From positions 62,001 through 126,000 of the forward strand of contig JABHFS010000038.1 of NCBI GenBank assembly GCA_018672475.1: DNA of 64,000 nucleotides. The letters run 5' to 3'. A program made the translations under genes and the position numbers. The notes under the pieces are model-generated. The model saw only the letters and a list, made by a program, of their open reading frames with translations. It was not told the DNA's origin and made no database searches. Of this stretch, positions 42,042 to 50,997 are shown piece by piece (the stretch's first letter is position 1; each line of letters opens with the position of its first letter). The stretch comes from Gemmatimonadota bacterium (GTDB taxonomy: Bacteria > Latescibacterota > UBA2968 > UBA8231).

Positions 42042-43733
42042 TTAATCCAATTGGTAGATGTCGATTGTCTCGTGTAGCTCCTGCCCCATTTCGGCCAGTG
42101 CTACCGCCTGTTGGCTCAACTGCCCCATAGCCTCGGTCACCTGGTGGTTTGACGCGCTGGCGGCGGCGATATCGTCGGCGATGGCGCTGGCAGATTTGGT
42201 CGCCCGTTGCACATTCTCGGCCATATCGCCGACTTCGCTCGCCGTTTGTGCGATCGAGTCGGCCATCGTCTGCGTCGTATGTTCCTGGTCGCTGACCGCG
42301 CTAGAGATCAACGTGACATGGCTGTCGACGTCGGAGATCACCTTCTGGATCTGATTGATTTGCCCCACGGTATTGGCCGTTGATCGCTGAATAGCCTCGA
42401 CTCGGCCGCGAATCTCATCGGTGGCTTCGCTGGTCTGCCGGGCCAGATCCTTACCCTCGCCGGCGACTACGGCGAACCCTTTGCCCGCCTCGCCCGCGCT
42501 CGCCGCCTCGATCGTCGCGTTCAGGGCCAGCATCTTGGTCTGTTCGGCGATTTCGACGATGACCTCGACGACTTTGCCGATCTCGTTGGCGGACTGGCCC
42601 AATTCGTCGATCATCTTCGCGGATTGTGCCACCGTCTGCACCGCCCAATTCGTCGTCGAAATGGTCTCTGCCGTGGTGTTGGCGATATCACCGATGGTAG
42701 AGAGCATCGACTGGGTGTTGTCGGACAGGCCTCCCAAGGTGCTGTCGGCCCGCTGTGCCAACTCCTTCACCCGGTCCATATCGCTGCTCATCTGATAGGC
42801 AGAATTTGCGACCGTGTCGACGCGCTCGGTGACGCTGTGCAGATTGGCGGCGGTTTCCTCCGACACGGCGGACGTACTATGCGAGGCGTCATATAGGGCA
42901 GAGGAATGCTGTGATAGGCGGACAAAGACCGATTGCAGGCTCTCTGCCAATTGCGCGAAACTCCGCGACAACACGTCGGCCTCGGAGCGAATATTCACTT
43001 TCACCCGCAGATTGCCTTGGCTCAACTGGTCGGCGGCAACGGAGATGCCGCGGATATAATCGACCAACTGACCGAAAGCTCCGGCGAGTTGGCCGATCTC
43101 GTCGTTGCGGTGGATGGACAGTCGTTGGTCGAGGTCACCCTTGGCGATGGCTTGGGCCGTGTGGGTGATCTGCAGTATGGGCCGGGTGATGCTATTGACC
43201 AGCAGCAATAGCAGCACCCCTACGCTGACGAGTGCAACTGTCGTAAGTAACGCGACCCGCCAACTGCGCAGCTCGGCTGCTTCGCGCTCAGCTATGCTCA
43301 ATCCCACGATGGCTGTGCCGAAGACCTCGCCGTCGACGATGATCTCGTCTTTGAGCAGCATATGACCGTCGACTTCCCGCAGTGTGCGCAGGGGCAGCGC
43401 CGCCAGTCTGGCGGCGGGTACGGTGGCCGAACCGTGTCTGAGTAACTCATTTTGGGAATCGTCCCAGACGACTAACAGGGCCAGATCGCGGTCTTGTTTG
43501 AGCATCTCCGCCGTCTGGCGGGCCCCACCCAGGTTGCCAGAACTAAAGGAGATCTCGAGTCCGAGTACCAGCGTATTGAGCGTGGCATCCAGCTTTTCGC
43601 GGAATTGTGCACCGATGCGTTCGAGCTCGATGGCCGGATAGTAGGTAGCGTTAAAAACAGCGGTTGCCACCGTAAATACGGCGATCGGCACGAGCAGTTT
43701 GACTTTAATCGATTTTAAGCCGGATATAGCCAA
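42042..43733 (-). CDS. methyl-accepting chemotaxis protein
   Basis: 563 residues. Membrane segments lie at about 13-30 and 163-181, enclosing a periplasmic sensor of about 130 residues ([22 protein letters not shown]). A HAMP domain follows (about 182-235, [25 protein letters not shown]). The rest is a long coiled-coil signalling domain with the hairpin tip [20 protein letters not shown]; the next conserved box is [10 protein letters not shown] where VVANEVKDLA is usual. It signals to CheA, but no che gene is in the window. The start is TTG at 43733 with no clear ribosome site; an ATG just upstream is out of frame. Confidence 0.93.
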   Translation of the reverse strand: MAISGLKSIKVKLLVPIAVFTVATAVFNATYYPAIELERIGAQFREKLDATLNTLVLGLEISFSSGNLGGARQTAEMLKQDRDLALLVVWDDSQNELLRHGSATVPAARLAALPLRTLREVDGHMLLKDEIIVDGEVFGTAIVGLSIAEREAAELRSWRVALLTTVALVSVGVLLLLLVNSITRPILQITHTAQAIAKGDLDQRLSIHRNDEIGQLAGAFGQLVDYIRGISVAADQLSQGNLRVKVNIRSEADVLSRSFAQLAESLQSVFVRLSQHSSALYDASHSTSAVSEETAANLHSVTERVDTVANSAYQMSSDMDRVKELAQRADSTLGGLSDNTQSMLSTIGDIANTTAETISTTNWAVQTVAQSAKMIDELGQSANEIGKVVEVIVEIAEQTKMLALNATIEAASAGEAGKGFAVVAGEGKDLARQTSEATDEIRGRVEAIQRSTANTVGQINQIQKVISDVDSHVTLISSAVSDQEHTTQTMADSIAQTASEVGDMAENVQRATKSASAIADDIAAASASNHQVTEAMGQLSQQAVALAEMGQELHETIDIYQLD

Positions 43734-44342
43734 GGCGATTAGCGCCGTAATTTCAATTTTGACATAATGTACTGCTCCTCAATGGGCAGCCTTAGATCGA
43801 TCGCTGGGAAGAGTAAAGAGTATAGATTATTCTCTTGTATGTGTTTACTATCGGCAGAAATATGCCCGAGTTTAGTTGTATATTTTACAACCAATTACGA
43901 CATTTTTACCACGGCCAAATTAATCTTTCGCAGCACGGTGCGGGCAGCAATGGCCACGGTTTTAAGCATATCAAGTAATCCCTCCCATTCATACAATGTG
44001 GACACTTTTCTTAAGTCGTTGATAAGTAAAGGTCTGCATAAATCAATATTAAAGATTATAACTCATTGTTTAGCAGTAATTTATGTATTTGTATGATCAT
44101 GCAAATATACTCACTATAAAAAAAGGTCCACGGTCTTTATTTATAGTGTAAGCGAGAAATTGCATTAGCAATTAACTTTCTGAAAAGCACCTGAGAAATT
44201 TTCTAAACGGGGTTGTCTTTATGAAGGACTCAGATAATGTCAAATCAAATGAGTGAAATTTTGTAACCGCTGCATCGAATACTTATGTACTAATAGTGCA
44301 TTTGCAAAAGATAGCTCATTGCAATTTTAAGGAGCGCAGCTC
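43734..44342 (+). other. 609-base AT-rich divergent control region
   Basis: It lies between the chemoreceptor (minus) and the porin-like gene (plus) and is much richer in A and T than its surroundings. No convincing gene is seen. An inverted repeat, CACTATAAA (44112-44120) and TTTATAGTG (44140-44148), could be an operator or leader hairpin. The end of the region holds the AAGGAG ribosome site for the porin. Confidence 0.5.
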
Positions 44343-45395
44343 ATGCTTTCTGAAAAATCTGTATTTGCAGGATTCTTCCTGCTCTCTCTCTGTATATCTC
44401 AGTTTTCGTCTCCGGCGCATGCGGCGACCAAGGCCATTCGCGGTTTCGCCGATTTCAATTTCTCCCTCACGGATGCCGACGACGGTAGGTCTCAGTTTCG
44501 TTTAGGGCAATACGATACCTATATCACAGGTAGTCTGACGGATAAGATTACTTATCTCAGCGAAGTGGTCTTCGAATACGACGAAGGTTGGATATTGGAT
44601 CTAGAACGCCTGTGGGTGCGCTACAAATTCAATGACGCCCTCAGTGTCTCGACCGGAAAATTCCACACCGCCCTCGGTTTTTGGAATCGCAACTACCACC
44701 ACGGGGCGCTGTTGCATACCTCGGTCGATAGGCCGATCTACCTATTCTTCGAGGATGAAGGCGGGATCTTGCCCATTCATACGACCGGTCTGTTGATTTC
44801 GGGTATAGATATTGGTTCGTCGCGCATCTACTATGACGTGATGGTAGGCAATGGTTTGGGCAGCAGTCCGACGGAAGACAACGACTCGGCCAAATCCATA
44901 TCGGTATACGTGCATTCGAAAGTCATCGAAGACGTGGATTTTGGCGTTTCTTTTTATTCGGACAGCGTGTCTGAGGGCGCCGTGATTGACGCCCATGCGC
45001 ATGGGGGGGACGAGGCTCTTCCCTTGGGAGAAGATGTCGACCAGTTGATAATGAGCGCTAATGTCTCGGTAAATAAAGGCAATGTGGAATTACTGACCGA
45101 ATTTGCGCAAGTCACCAATAAAGGTCAGCGGACGGGAACTAAGGGAACGACCACCGGTTTATACGCATTAGGGGCCTATTCCTTTGATGATTTGACCCCC
45201 TTTTTCAAGTTCGATTTGCTGGACCCCGATGACGCAGATCCCATTTTCTCGCCGGGGAAGACGACGGCTTTTTCAGTCGGCGTCAAATACGACCTATCCT
45301 ATTTAGCTGCTGTGAAGGTGCAGTACACTAATCTTGATGTGGAAGGGGCGGACAAGGAGAATTTGCTTCGCACCCAATTGGCCATTGGCTTCTAG
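44343..45395 (+). CDS. porin-like outer-membrane beta-barrel protein
   Basis: 350 residues. The signal peptide is about 1-27 (ending SPAHA). The mature part alternates short polar and hydrophobic strands and ends in LAIGF, a terminal Phe typical of barrel insertion signals. IRGFADFNFSLTDADDG at the N-terminus and FHTALGFWNRNYHHGALLH in the middle recall OprO/phosphate-porin-like and DcaP-like proteins. AAGGAG lies nine bases before the ATG. The gene for a small phosphate-binding-like protein starts 11 bases after its stop. Confidence 0.82.
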   Translation: MLSEKSVFAGFFLLSLCISQFSSPAHAATKAIRGFADFNFSLTDADDGRSQFRLGQYDTYITGSLTDKITYLSEVVFEYDEGWILDLERLWVRYKFNDALSVSTGKFHTALGFWNRNYHHGALLHTSVDRPIYLFFEDEGGILPIHTTGLLISGIDIGSSRIYYDVMVGNGLGSSPTEDNDSAKSISVYVHSKVIEDVDFGVSFYSDSVSEGAVIDAHAHGGDEALPLGEDVDQLIMSANVSVNKGNVELLTEFAQVTNKGQRTGTKGTTTGLYALGAYSFDDLTPFFKFDLLDPDDADPIFSPGKTTAFSVGVKYDLSYLAAVKVQYTNLDVEGADKENLLRTQLAIGF

Positions 45396-45406
45396 GAGAA
45401 CATCAG

Positions 45407-45892
45407 ATGCGATCGAAAAGAGAGAGAAATAGAATGCGTACGAAGATGTTTGTGCTCCTGGGACTTCTCTTCGTCTTAAGTGTAAGCACCTACGTATCTG
45501 CACAGACCGTGGTTGTTATCGTCAATGCAGGTAATCGAATCACCGACCTATCGAATGCCGATCTGAAAACAATGTTCAAGGCCGAGAAAGCCGACTGGAG
45601 TGACGGCAAGAAGGTTTTTTTAACCGGATTGGAAGGCCCTGTCGCTGAGAAATTTGCTAAAATGGCCTTAGGCCTGTCCGCTAAAAAGATGAACAAAATG
45701 TGGCTAACTAAGGTGTTCCAAGGTGTGATCGAATCGCCCCAGGTCCTCGCGAATGGCGCTGCGGTAAAACAGCATGTGGCAAATATGCCGGGTGGGATCG
45801 GTTTTATCGACGCGACAGAAGTCGATGTTTCAGTAAAGATCCTAACGATCGATGGCAAAAAATATGATGGAGCGGGTTATTTGCTGAAGTAG
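45407..45892 (+). CDS. small periplasmic phosphate-binding-protein-like protein
   Basis: 161 residues. N-terminal basic stretch, then the signal segment MFVLLGLLFVLSVSTYVSAQ. The mature part, about 125 residues, is one lobe of a PstS-like (PBP-like, PF12849-type) fold: VVIVNAGNRITDLSNADLKT, KVFLTGLEGPVAEKFA and NMPGGIGFID. The last is the usual 'PGAIGY' strand. It is too short for a two-lobe transporter subunit, and no ABC genes are near; such proteins are often found beside porins and chemoreceptors, as here. The start at 45407 has AGGAGA upstream; ATG 45434 is possible. Confidence 0.82.
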   Translation: MRSKRERNRMRTKMFVLLGLLFVLSVSTYVSAQTVVVIVNAGNRITDLSNADLKTMFKAEKADWSDGKKVFLTGLEGPVAEKFAKMALGLSAKKMNKMWLTKVFQGVIESPQVLANGAAVKQHVANMPGGIGFIDATEVDVSVKILTIDGKKYDGAGYLLK

Positions 45893-45973
45893 GTGAATGG
45901 GCGCATGCGATGATTGCCAGAGCGCAGATGATGCCAAGATCAAATGATGATCTTTCTAGTAGAGTTGTTATCG

Positions 45974-46007
45974 GGGGCGTCCTGCGGGACGCCCCTTCGT
46001 TGTTTTT
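45974..46007. terminator. rho-independent terminator between convergent genes
   Basis: A perfect 9-bp stem, GGGGCGTCC/GGACGCCCC, with a TGCG tetraloop and a T-rich tail (TTCGTTGTTTTT) 80 bases after the phosphate-binding-like gene. It lies before the convergent gene ending at 46032 and may serve the plus strand mainly. Confidence 0.85.
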
Positions 46008-46031
46008 CGTTTGCTGCTCGGTGCAAGCTGG

Positions 46032-47414
46032 TCAGATTTTCAGCTGGCGAAATTCAAATGCACCGAGCGCATAACTGGCGACTCCTTCCTCGATTTTAAA
46101 CACCGCCATTTCCCCCGCGCCGCGCGCACCCCGCACGCGAAATTCCAACTCGTTTTCGGTCGGCACCAACTCGGCCGGCGCGTGCAGCGAAGAGTCTCTG
46201 CCTTGCGGCACCGCCAAACGCAACGCCCCGGCGCGCCATTCGATATTGACCCAGATGCCGGGCGCGGCAACGTAGGTGCCGAGCAGGGGGCGGTAGGTTT
46301 CCGGCACGGGTGAAAAGTCGGTCGTTGTCCGCTTGCTACCACGTGCCTCGTCTGCTGCGAGGATCAGTTCCAATATTTCCTGCGCCAGATCCAACCCTCC
46401 GTGCGGTGGCCACATATTAATGAGGAGAATCGCCCCGGTACGCGTCGGTTTATTAAAAAACACTTGGGTGCCGAAGCCATGGATGCCGCCGCCGTGGTTG
46501 TGGTGGACGCGCTCACCGACGCGTGTCGCGCGCCAGCCCAGGCACTGACCGGCAGACCAGTCGTTCTCGATATATTGCGGACGGTGCATTTCGCTCAGCG
46601 AAGCGCCGGCCAATACTTGCGCTCCTGCGCGCGGAGCATCCTCAGTGCGAAACTGGAATGAAACCCAACGGGCCAGGTCGGCGACGCTGGCATGCAACTG
46701 GCCGGCGGCGGCGATTCCCCGCAAATGCGCGTAGGCCGCGGGTTCGGGGCGATCTTGGTAGGGGGTGGGGTCGTAACCGGTCATTAGCTGTGACCGATGT
46801 TTGTCGTCGAGGTCGAAGGTCGCCGATGCGATTGCCAGCGGGTCGAAGAGATACTCCTGGATATACGTCTCGTATGGCTGTCTCGAAACGCGTTGGATTA
46901 CCTCGCCCAATAGCCCATAGGCCAAATTGGAATATTTCCAGGCGCTATCCTGGGGGATCACCACTTCGGTCTGGGGCAGGGCCGCCAGGATTTCCTCGCG
47001 GGTGGGAAAACGCAGCGCACCCCAGCCATCGACCGGCGACTCGGTCGCAAGCCCCGCGCGGTGGGTTAGCATCCGCCGCAGGGTCACCGCTTCGAGCGTA
47101 CCGGCCCGGACCTGTACGGCTGCGAATTCCGGGATGTGTTGGACCAGCGGATCGTCCAGGCCCAGCTTGCCCTCGTCGCGCAATTGCACGATCGCGGTAG
47201 CGGTGAAGGTCTTGCTCACCGAGGCGACACGGGCCAGCGAATCGACCGTCGGTGTGGCGTCTCGATCCAGGTTGGCGCGGCCAAAGCCCCCGAACCACGC
47301 TAACTCGTCGCCGCGGACGATGCCCAGGGCCAGCCCCGGAAGCCGGTAGTGCGAAAGCTTATCACGGGCCATCGCTTCGATTTGCGGAATGGTGTCTTTG
47401 AGCGTTTCGTCCAT
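46032..47414 (-). CDS. serine beta-lactamase-like hydrolase (class C/PBP4-type fold)
   Basis: 460 residues. The catalytic motif SVSK (S65, K68) lies at the expected place, the second motif is YSN (Y161, N163), and the third appears as HNHGGGIHGF. The C-terminal domain of about 110 residues (YRPLLGTYVAAPGIWVNIEW) is a lipocalin-like extension seen in many esterase or D-aminopeptidase members. No signal peptide is present, so it is probably a cytoplasmic esterase or peptidase, not a drug-resistance enzyme. ATG at 47414 has AAGGG upstream. Confidence 0.88.
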   Translation of the reverse strand: MDETLKDTIPQIEAMARDKLSHYRLPGLALGIVRGDELAWFGGFGRANLDRDATPTVDSLARVASVSKTFTATAIVQLRDEGKLGLDDPLVQHIPEFAAVQVRAGTLEAVTLRRMLTHRAGLATESPVDGWGALRFPTREEILAALPQTEVVIPQDSAWKYSNLAYGLLGEVIQRVSRQPYETYIQEYLFDPLAIASATFDLDDKHRSQLMTGYDPTPYQDRPEPAAYAHLRGIAAAGQLHASVADLARWVSFQFRTEDAPRAGAQVLAGASLSEMHRPQYIENDWSAGQCLGWRATRVGERVHHNHGGGIHGFGTQVFFNKPTRTGAILLINMWPPHGGLDLAQEILELILAADEARGSKRTTTDFSPVPETYRPLLGTYVAAPGIWVNIEWRAGALRLAVPQGRDSSLHAPAELVPTENELEFRVRGARGAGEMAVFKIEEGVASYALGAFEFRQLKI

Positions 47415-47554
47415 GGTCTTTCCCTTTTATATATCGCGGTAGCTTATACGCTCGATACCGCGGCGGTAAAGGATTTCGCCAATGCGCGGGCTGACCGGCG
47501 TGTGGCATTCGGCGATGCGGTGATTGCTGACCTAGTGTGAATAGGTAGCGGCTG

Positions 47555-48562
47555 TTAGCCCGGTTCTACGACCTGTACCCACCAGGGCACATGACCGGTT
47601 TCGTAGGTGTGCAGTGGGTCAAGTGCGCCGCTCTGATCATCTACGCGATATGCTCTTAGCCGGTCGTTTGACTCGCCCGCCGCGTAGAGGAAACGGCCCT
47701 GCGGGTCGAAGTGAAAGGAGCGGGGGTTTTCTTCGGTGGGAAATTGGCCGATGGATTCGAGCGCGCCGCTTTGCGGATCGATGCGGAAGCCGGCGAGCGA
47801 ATCGTGACCGCGGTTGGTCGCGTAGAGGAAGCGCCCTGAAGGGTGCAGTTCCATGCGGGCGCAGGCGCCGCCTTGGTAATCGTCGGGCACGGTCGAAAGC
47901 GTCTGGAAAGGCGTTAATGTACCGCTGGCGGGGTCGAAGCGATAGGCGGTGACGCTATTGTCCTGCTCGTTATCGCTGTAGGCGCAGCCATTTTCGGGGT
48001 GTATATGCAAGTGGCGGGGGCCGACCTCGCGGTCGAACTCGACGCGCGGTGGCGTGTTGGACTGCAGTATGCCGTCGGCGAAGGTCAGTTGCCAGACGCT
48101 ATTGCCCGGACAGGTATGCGGCACAAAGGCGTAGCGGTTGCTCTGGTCGATGGCGAAGCCGTGCGCGTGCGGGGCGGTATGCAACGAAGAGAGCAACGGC
48201 TCGCGCGCGGCGCCGTCGTTGCCGATGGCGTAGACCGTGACCTTGCCCGAGGCGTAATAGGGGGTGATCAGGTAGCGGCCCGTGTGGTCGGTGGCCATAT
48301 AGGCCGGGTCTTCTAGCCCGGTGTTGATGGTATGCAGGTGTTCGAGCTGGCCGCTTTGTGGGTCGATGCGGAAGCTACAGAGTTGGCCAGTCGAGCGGAT
48401 CGCCGCGTAGAGGAATCGCCGACTCGGGTCCACGCCTTGCACGCTGGGTTCGCCGGGGACCGGCACCTTGCCTTGCAGCGCGAGCTCGCCGCTTTGCGGA
48501 TCGACGCGATACCAGGCGATTTTTTCTTCTTTGAGCAACGAGAGATAGAGAAAGAGCGCCAT
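47555..48562 (-). CDS. lactonase-family seven-bladed beta-propeller (6-phosphogluconolactonase-like)
   Basis: 335 residues, PF10282. Repeated blade signatures end with 'SGRFLYA' type turns: DPSRRFLYAAIRSTGQLCSF, DHTGRYLITPYYASGKV, HPSGRFLYATNRGHDSLAGF and DPQGRFLYAAGESNDRLRAY. YbhE-type members hydrolyse 6-phosphogluconolactone or related sugar lactones. No signal peptide is seen. ATG at 48562 follows GAGGAAC. It is divergent from the flagellin gene. Confidence 0.9.
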   Translation of the reverse strand: MALFLYLSLLKEEKIAWYRVDPQSGELALQGKVPVPGEPSVQGVDPSRRFLYAAIRSTGQLCSFRIDPQSGQLEHLHTINTGLEDPAYMATDHTGRYLITPYYASGKVTVYAIGNDGAAREPLLSSLHTAPHAHGFAIDQSNRYAFVPHTCPGNSVWQLTFADGILQSNTPPRVEFDREVGPRHLHIHPENGCAYSDNEQDNSVTAYRFDPASGTLTPFQTLSTVPDDYQGGACARMELHPSGRFLYATNRGHDSLAGFRIDPQSGALESIGQFPTEENPRSFHFDPQGRFLYAAGESNDRLRAYRVDDQSGALDPLHTYETGHVPWWVQVVEPG

Positions 48563-48693
48563 TAGTGTTCCTCAGAGGAAGATAAAGGACATAAAAAATA
48601 AACGCGGCAAAAACGTCGCAGTAGAGATTCGGCGCGAGATTCATTATGTTATAGGCTTGGACATCGAACCCTTTGCCCTAAGGATGTGTCCTA

Positions 48694-49869
48694 ATGCCTT
48701 TGCGCGTCAACAGCAATCTGGCGTCGAATAGCGTACTGCGCCAGCTCAATGTTACGACCCGCGCCGTTGACAGTGGCCTTGAACGCCTGGCCTCTGGCCT
48801 GCGCATCAACCGTGCCGCCGATGATCCGGCAGGTCTCTCTGTGCGCGAAAGTCTGCGTGCGGAACTCTCCGGTTTGCAGGTCAATACCCGCAATGCCGAG
48901 TTGGCCAACAATCTACTGCAGACCGCTGAGGGTTCGCTCAACGAGGTCAACTCCACGTTGATCCGGCTACGCGAGCTGGCGGTGCAATCCTCTTCCAGTA
49001 CGCTCTCCGATTCTAATCGCTCCTCGCTGCAGGCCGAGTTCGGCCATTTGGTCTCCGAGGTCGATCGCATCGCGCAATCGACGACCTTTAACGACCAGGT
49101 CCTGCTGACGGGTTTCGGTAATGTCGTCGACCCCGCGTCGACCGTCGTCGCCCAGAGCAATATCACCGGCATTACCAATGTCGCGATCTCGGGTGCGCCG
49201 TCCGGTACCTTCAACTTCGTCGACTCGGTTAGCGACAGCGAAATCACGCTTGGCAATGGCCAGATCACCCAGACCATCGCTGTGGGTACCATCCTCGACG
49301 GCAGCACGGTGGCCACGGGAACGCAGGTGGTGGCCAATTTCGACCGCATCGGCATTCAGGTCACGCTGGCCGGCGCTAATGTCGCGGAGGCGACGGGTTC
49401 GTTCAGCGACGGGGATCTGACCGGCACGCAGCTGGTGATTAATTCTGGAACGGGAGGCTCGTTTCAGATTGGGCCATCGGACGCGGCCTTTAATCGGTTA
49501 GAAGTCTCGATCCCCGACTTGAGGGCTACGGGCACCGAGCTCAACCTCTCGACGGTCTCGGTCGATAGCTTGACCACCGCGCGGTCGGCGATTACTTCGG
49601 TCGACAGCGCGATCACCAAGGTGTCGCAGGAGCGCGGCAATCTCGGTGCGGTGCAGAACAGGCTCAGCTTCAATCTCTCGTCGACAGAAAACCGCATAGA
49701 GCAGATCGCCGCCGCCGAATCGGTGATCAGCGATGCCGATATCGCCCGCGAAATCACCAGCCTCACTCGTTCGCAGGTGTTGCAACAGGGCGCTACCGCG
49801 TTGCTGGTCCAGTCGCAGAACTTGCAGGCGGCGAGTGTGCTGCGATTGTTGGGGTTTCAGCAGAGCTGA
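48694..49869 (+). CDS. fliC: flagellin
   Basis: 391 residues. The conserved D0/D1 ends are complete: MPLRVNSNLASNSVLRQL then SGLRINRAADDPAGLSV at the N-terminus, and SVISDADIAREITSLTRSQV then ALLVQSQNLQAASVLRLLGF at the C-terminus. The central variable domain (about 150-270) is rich in Thr, Ser and Gly. AAGGA precedes the ATG. It stands alone, with no FliD, FliS, FlaG or motor genes in view. No sigma-28-type box could be placed with confidence. Confidence 0.95.
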   Translation: MPLRVNSNLASNSVLRQLNVTTRAVDSGLERLASGLRINRAADDPAGLSVRESLRAELSGLQVNTRNAELANNLLQTAEGSLNEVNSTLIRLRELAVQSSSSTLSDSNRSSLQAEFGHLVSEVDRIAQSTTFNDQVLLTGFGNVVDPASTVVAQSNITGITNVAISGAPSGTFNFVDSVSDSEITLGNGQITQTIAVGTILDGSTVATGTQVVANFDRIGIQVTLAGANVAEATGSFSDGDLTGTQLVINSGTGGSFQIGPSDAAFNRLEVSIPDLRATGTELNLSTVSVDSLTTARSAITSVDSAITKVSQERGNLGAVQNRLSFNLSSTENRIEQIAAAESVISDADIAREITSLTRSQVLQQGATALLVQSQNLQAASVLRLLGFQQS

Positions 49870-49882
49870 GCGGCTCGAAAGC

Positions 49883-50860
49883 TTAATCGTCTAACGCAAA
49901 AAGTACATAACCCACCGCGTTTCTTTCTAGCCATATCCGACAAAATTCCCTTAGATCGTACGCTCGTACAACCTCGGCGTCCGTTGCGGCCGCGGGGTCA
50001 TTGACCAGTATTTTATCTCCTGCGTACCCCCGTACGACCAAAAGATGCCCCTTCGTCCGCGGTATTGCCGCATCGCTCAATTCGCCTTCTTTGTAGCGGA
50101 CGGAAGCGACGATCGGGAAACCTTCGTCGAGCAAGGCGCGGGCCGTATCCCAAGAAGGGAAATGCAGCAGGTAGCCGAGCAGGCCACGCTGTGCGGCCGC
50201 GCGAATATTCGCAGGCCAGACCCCGTGCAACCCGCTCGGTTGGTGGCACACCTCGGCGATTAGGTCGTAGATATCGGCGCTGCGGTCGTAGTGATCGAGC
50301 AACATTGCGACACTGGTCGGCGAACAGACGTGGGAAGCCAGTTCAGGGCGGAGGACCATCTGGCTACGCGGTGGCACGTCGATGGCGATGCCTTGGCCAC
50401 CCGACAGAGTTTCGCACACCGCATCCTGGTCGCGAATAGAGACGGCGAGCAAGGCGGGGGCCTGCGGGTTGATGCCCTGGACGTTGAGGTGCAGGTTCGC
50501 CATTTGTAACGGCTCGCGGATCTGCAGTATGTCGATGGCCGCTTCAACGGGCCCTTCTTTATTATTTGACTCGGCTTGCATAAACGCGCCGATTGGGGCG
50601 AGTGCCGTGCGGCCTTGGTGGCCGGCTTGCGTGGTGTATTGCAAGGTGAACTGATAAGCCCACGCCCCGCTGTCGACGAGTGAAAAACACGGCAGGATTT
50701 CCAGCGCGTCGTGCAATATATTTTGCGGCAAGGCTACTGCGAATGTTGCGCCGTCCCAGACCAAGGGCGCGACCTGCCCCGGCCAAAGAGAGGGGGGGAC
50801 GGCGCGTTTTAGCAGGCCCTCGTCGGCGTTTTGTGCAAATAATAGCAGTGAACTTGGCAT
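49883..50860 (-). CDS. C39-like cysteine peptidase family protein
   Basis: 325 residues. The C-terminal half (about 170-320) is a papain-like C39 fold (PF13529): Cys179 in VCSPTSVAMLL, His272 in KGHLLVVRGY and Asn/Asp in VNDPAA (287-288). The N-terminal half (about 1-165) is beta-rich. ATG at 50860 follows AGGAAT. No signal peptide or transporter domain is present, so it is not a bacteriocin exporter. It is convergent with flagellin and next to the DUF3179 gene. Confidence 0.85.
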   Translation of the reverse strand: MPSSLLLFAQNADEGLLKRAVPPSLWPGQVAPLVWDGATFAVALPQNILHDALEILPCFSLVDSGAWAYQFTLQYTTQAGHQGRTALAPIGAFMQAESNNKEGPVEAAIDILQIREPLQMANLHLNVQGINPQAPALLAVSIRDQDAVCETLSGGQGIAIDVPPRSQMVLRPELASHVCSPTSVAMLLDHYDRSADIYDLIAEVCHQPSGLHGVWPANIRAAAQRGLLGYLLHFPSWDTARALLDEGFPIVASVRYKEGELSDAAIPRTKGHLLVVRGYAGDKILVNDPAAATDAEVVRAYDLREFCRIWLERNAVGYVLFALDD

Positions 50861-50997
50861 TTAGTAAATTCCTGTTATAAATAGACTTAAATAACCAGAT
50901 ATAACCTTAGGTGTCGTTCGGTAAGCGATAGATTGAGCTGGCGTATGGCAGAAAAAGAAATGCAACGCAACGAGTTTTTTCTGCATCTACTGTATAT

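Noticed and set aside
46032-47414. Antibiotic-resistance beta-lactamase
   Set aside because: The active-site motifs fit the fold, but the lack of a signal peptide and the C-terminal lipocalin-like domain point to an esterase or peptidase.
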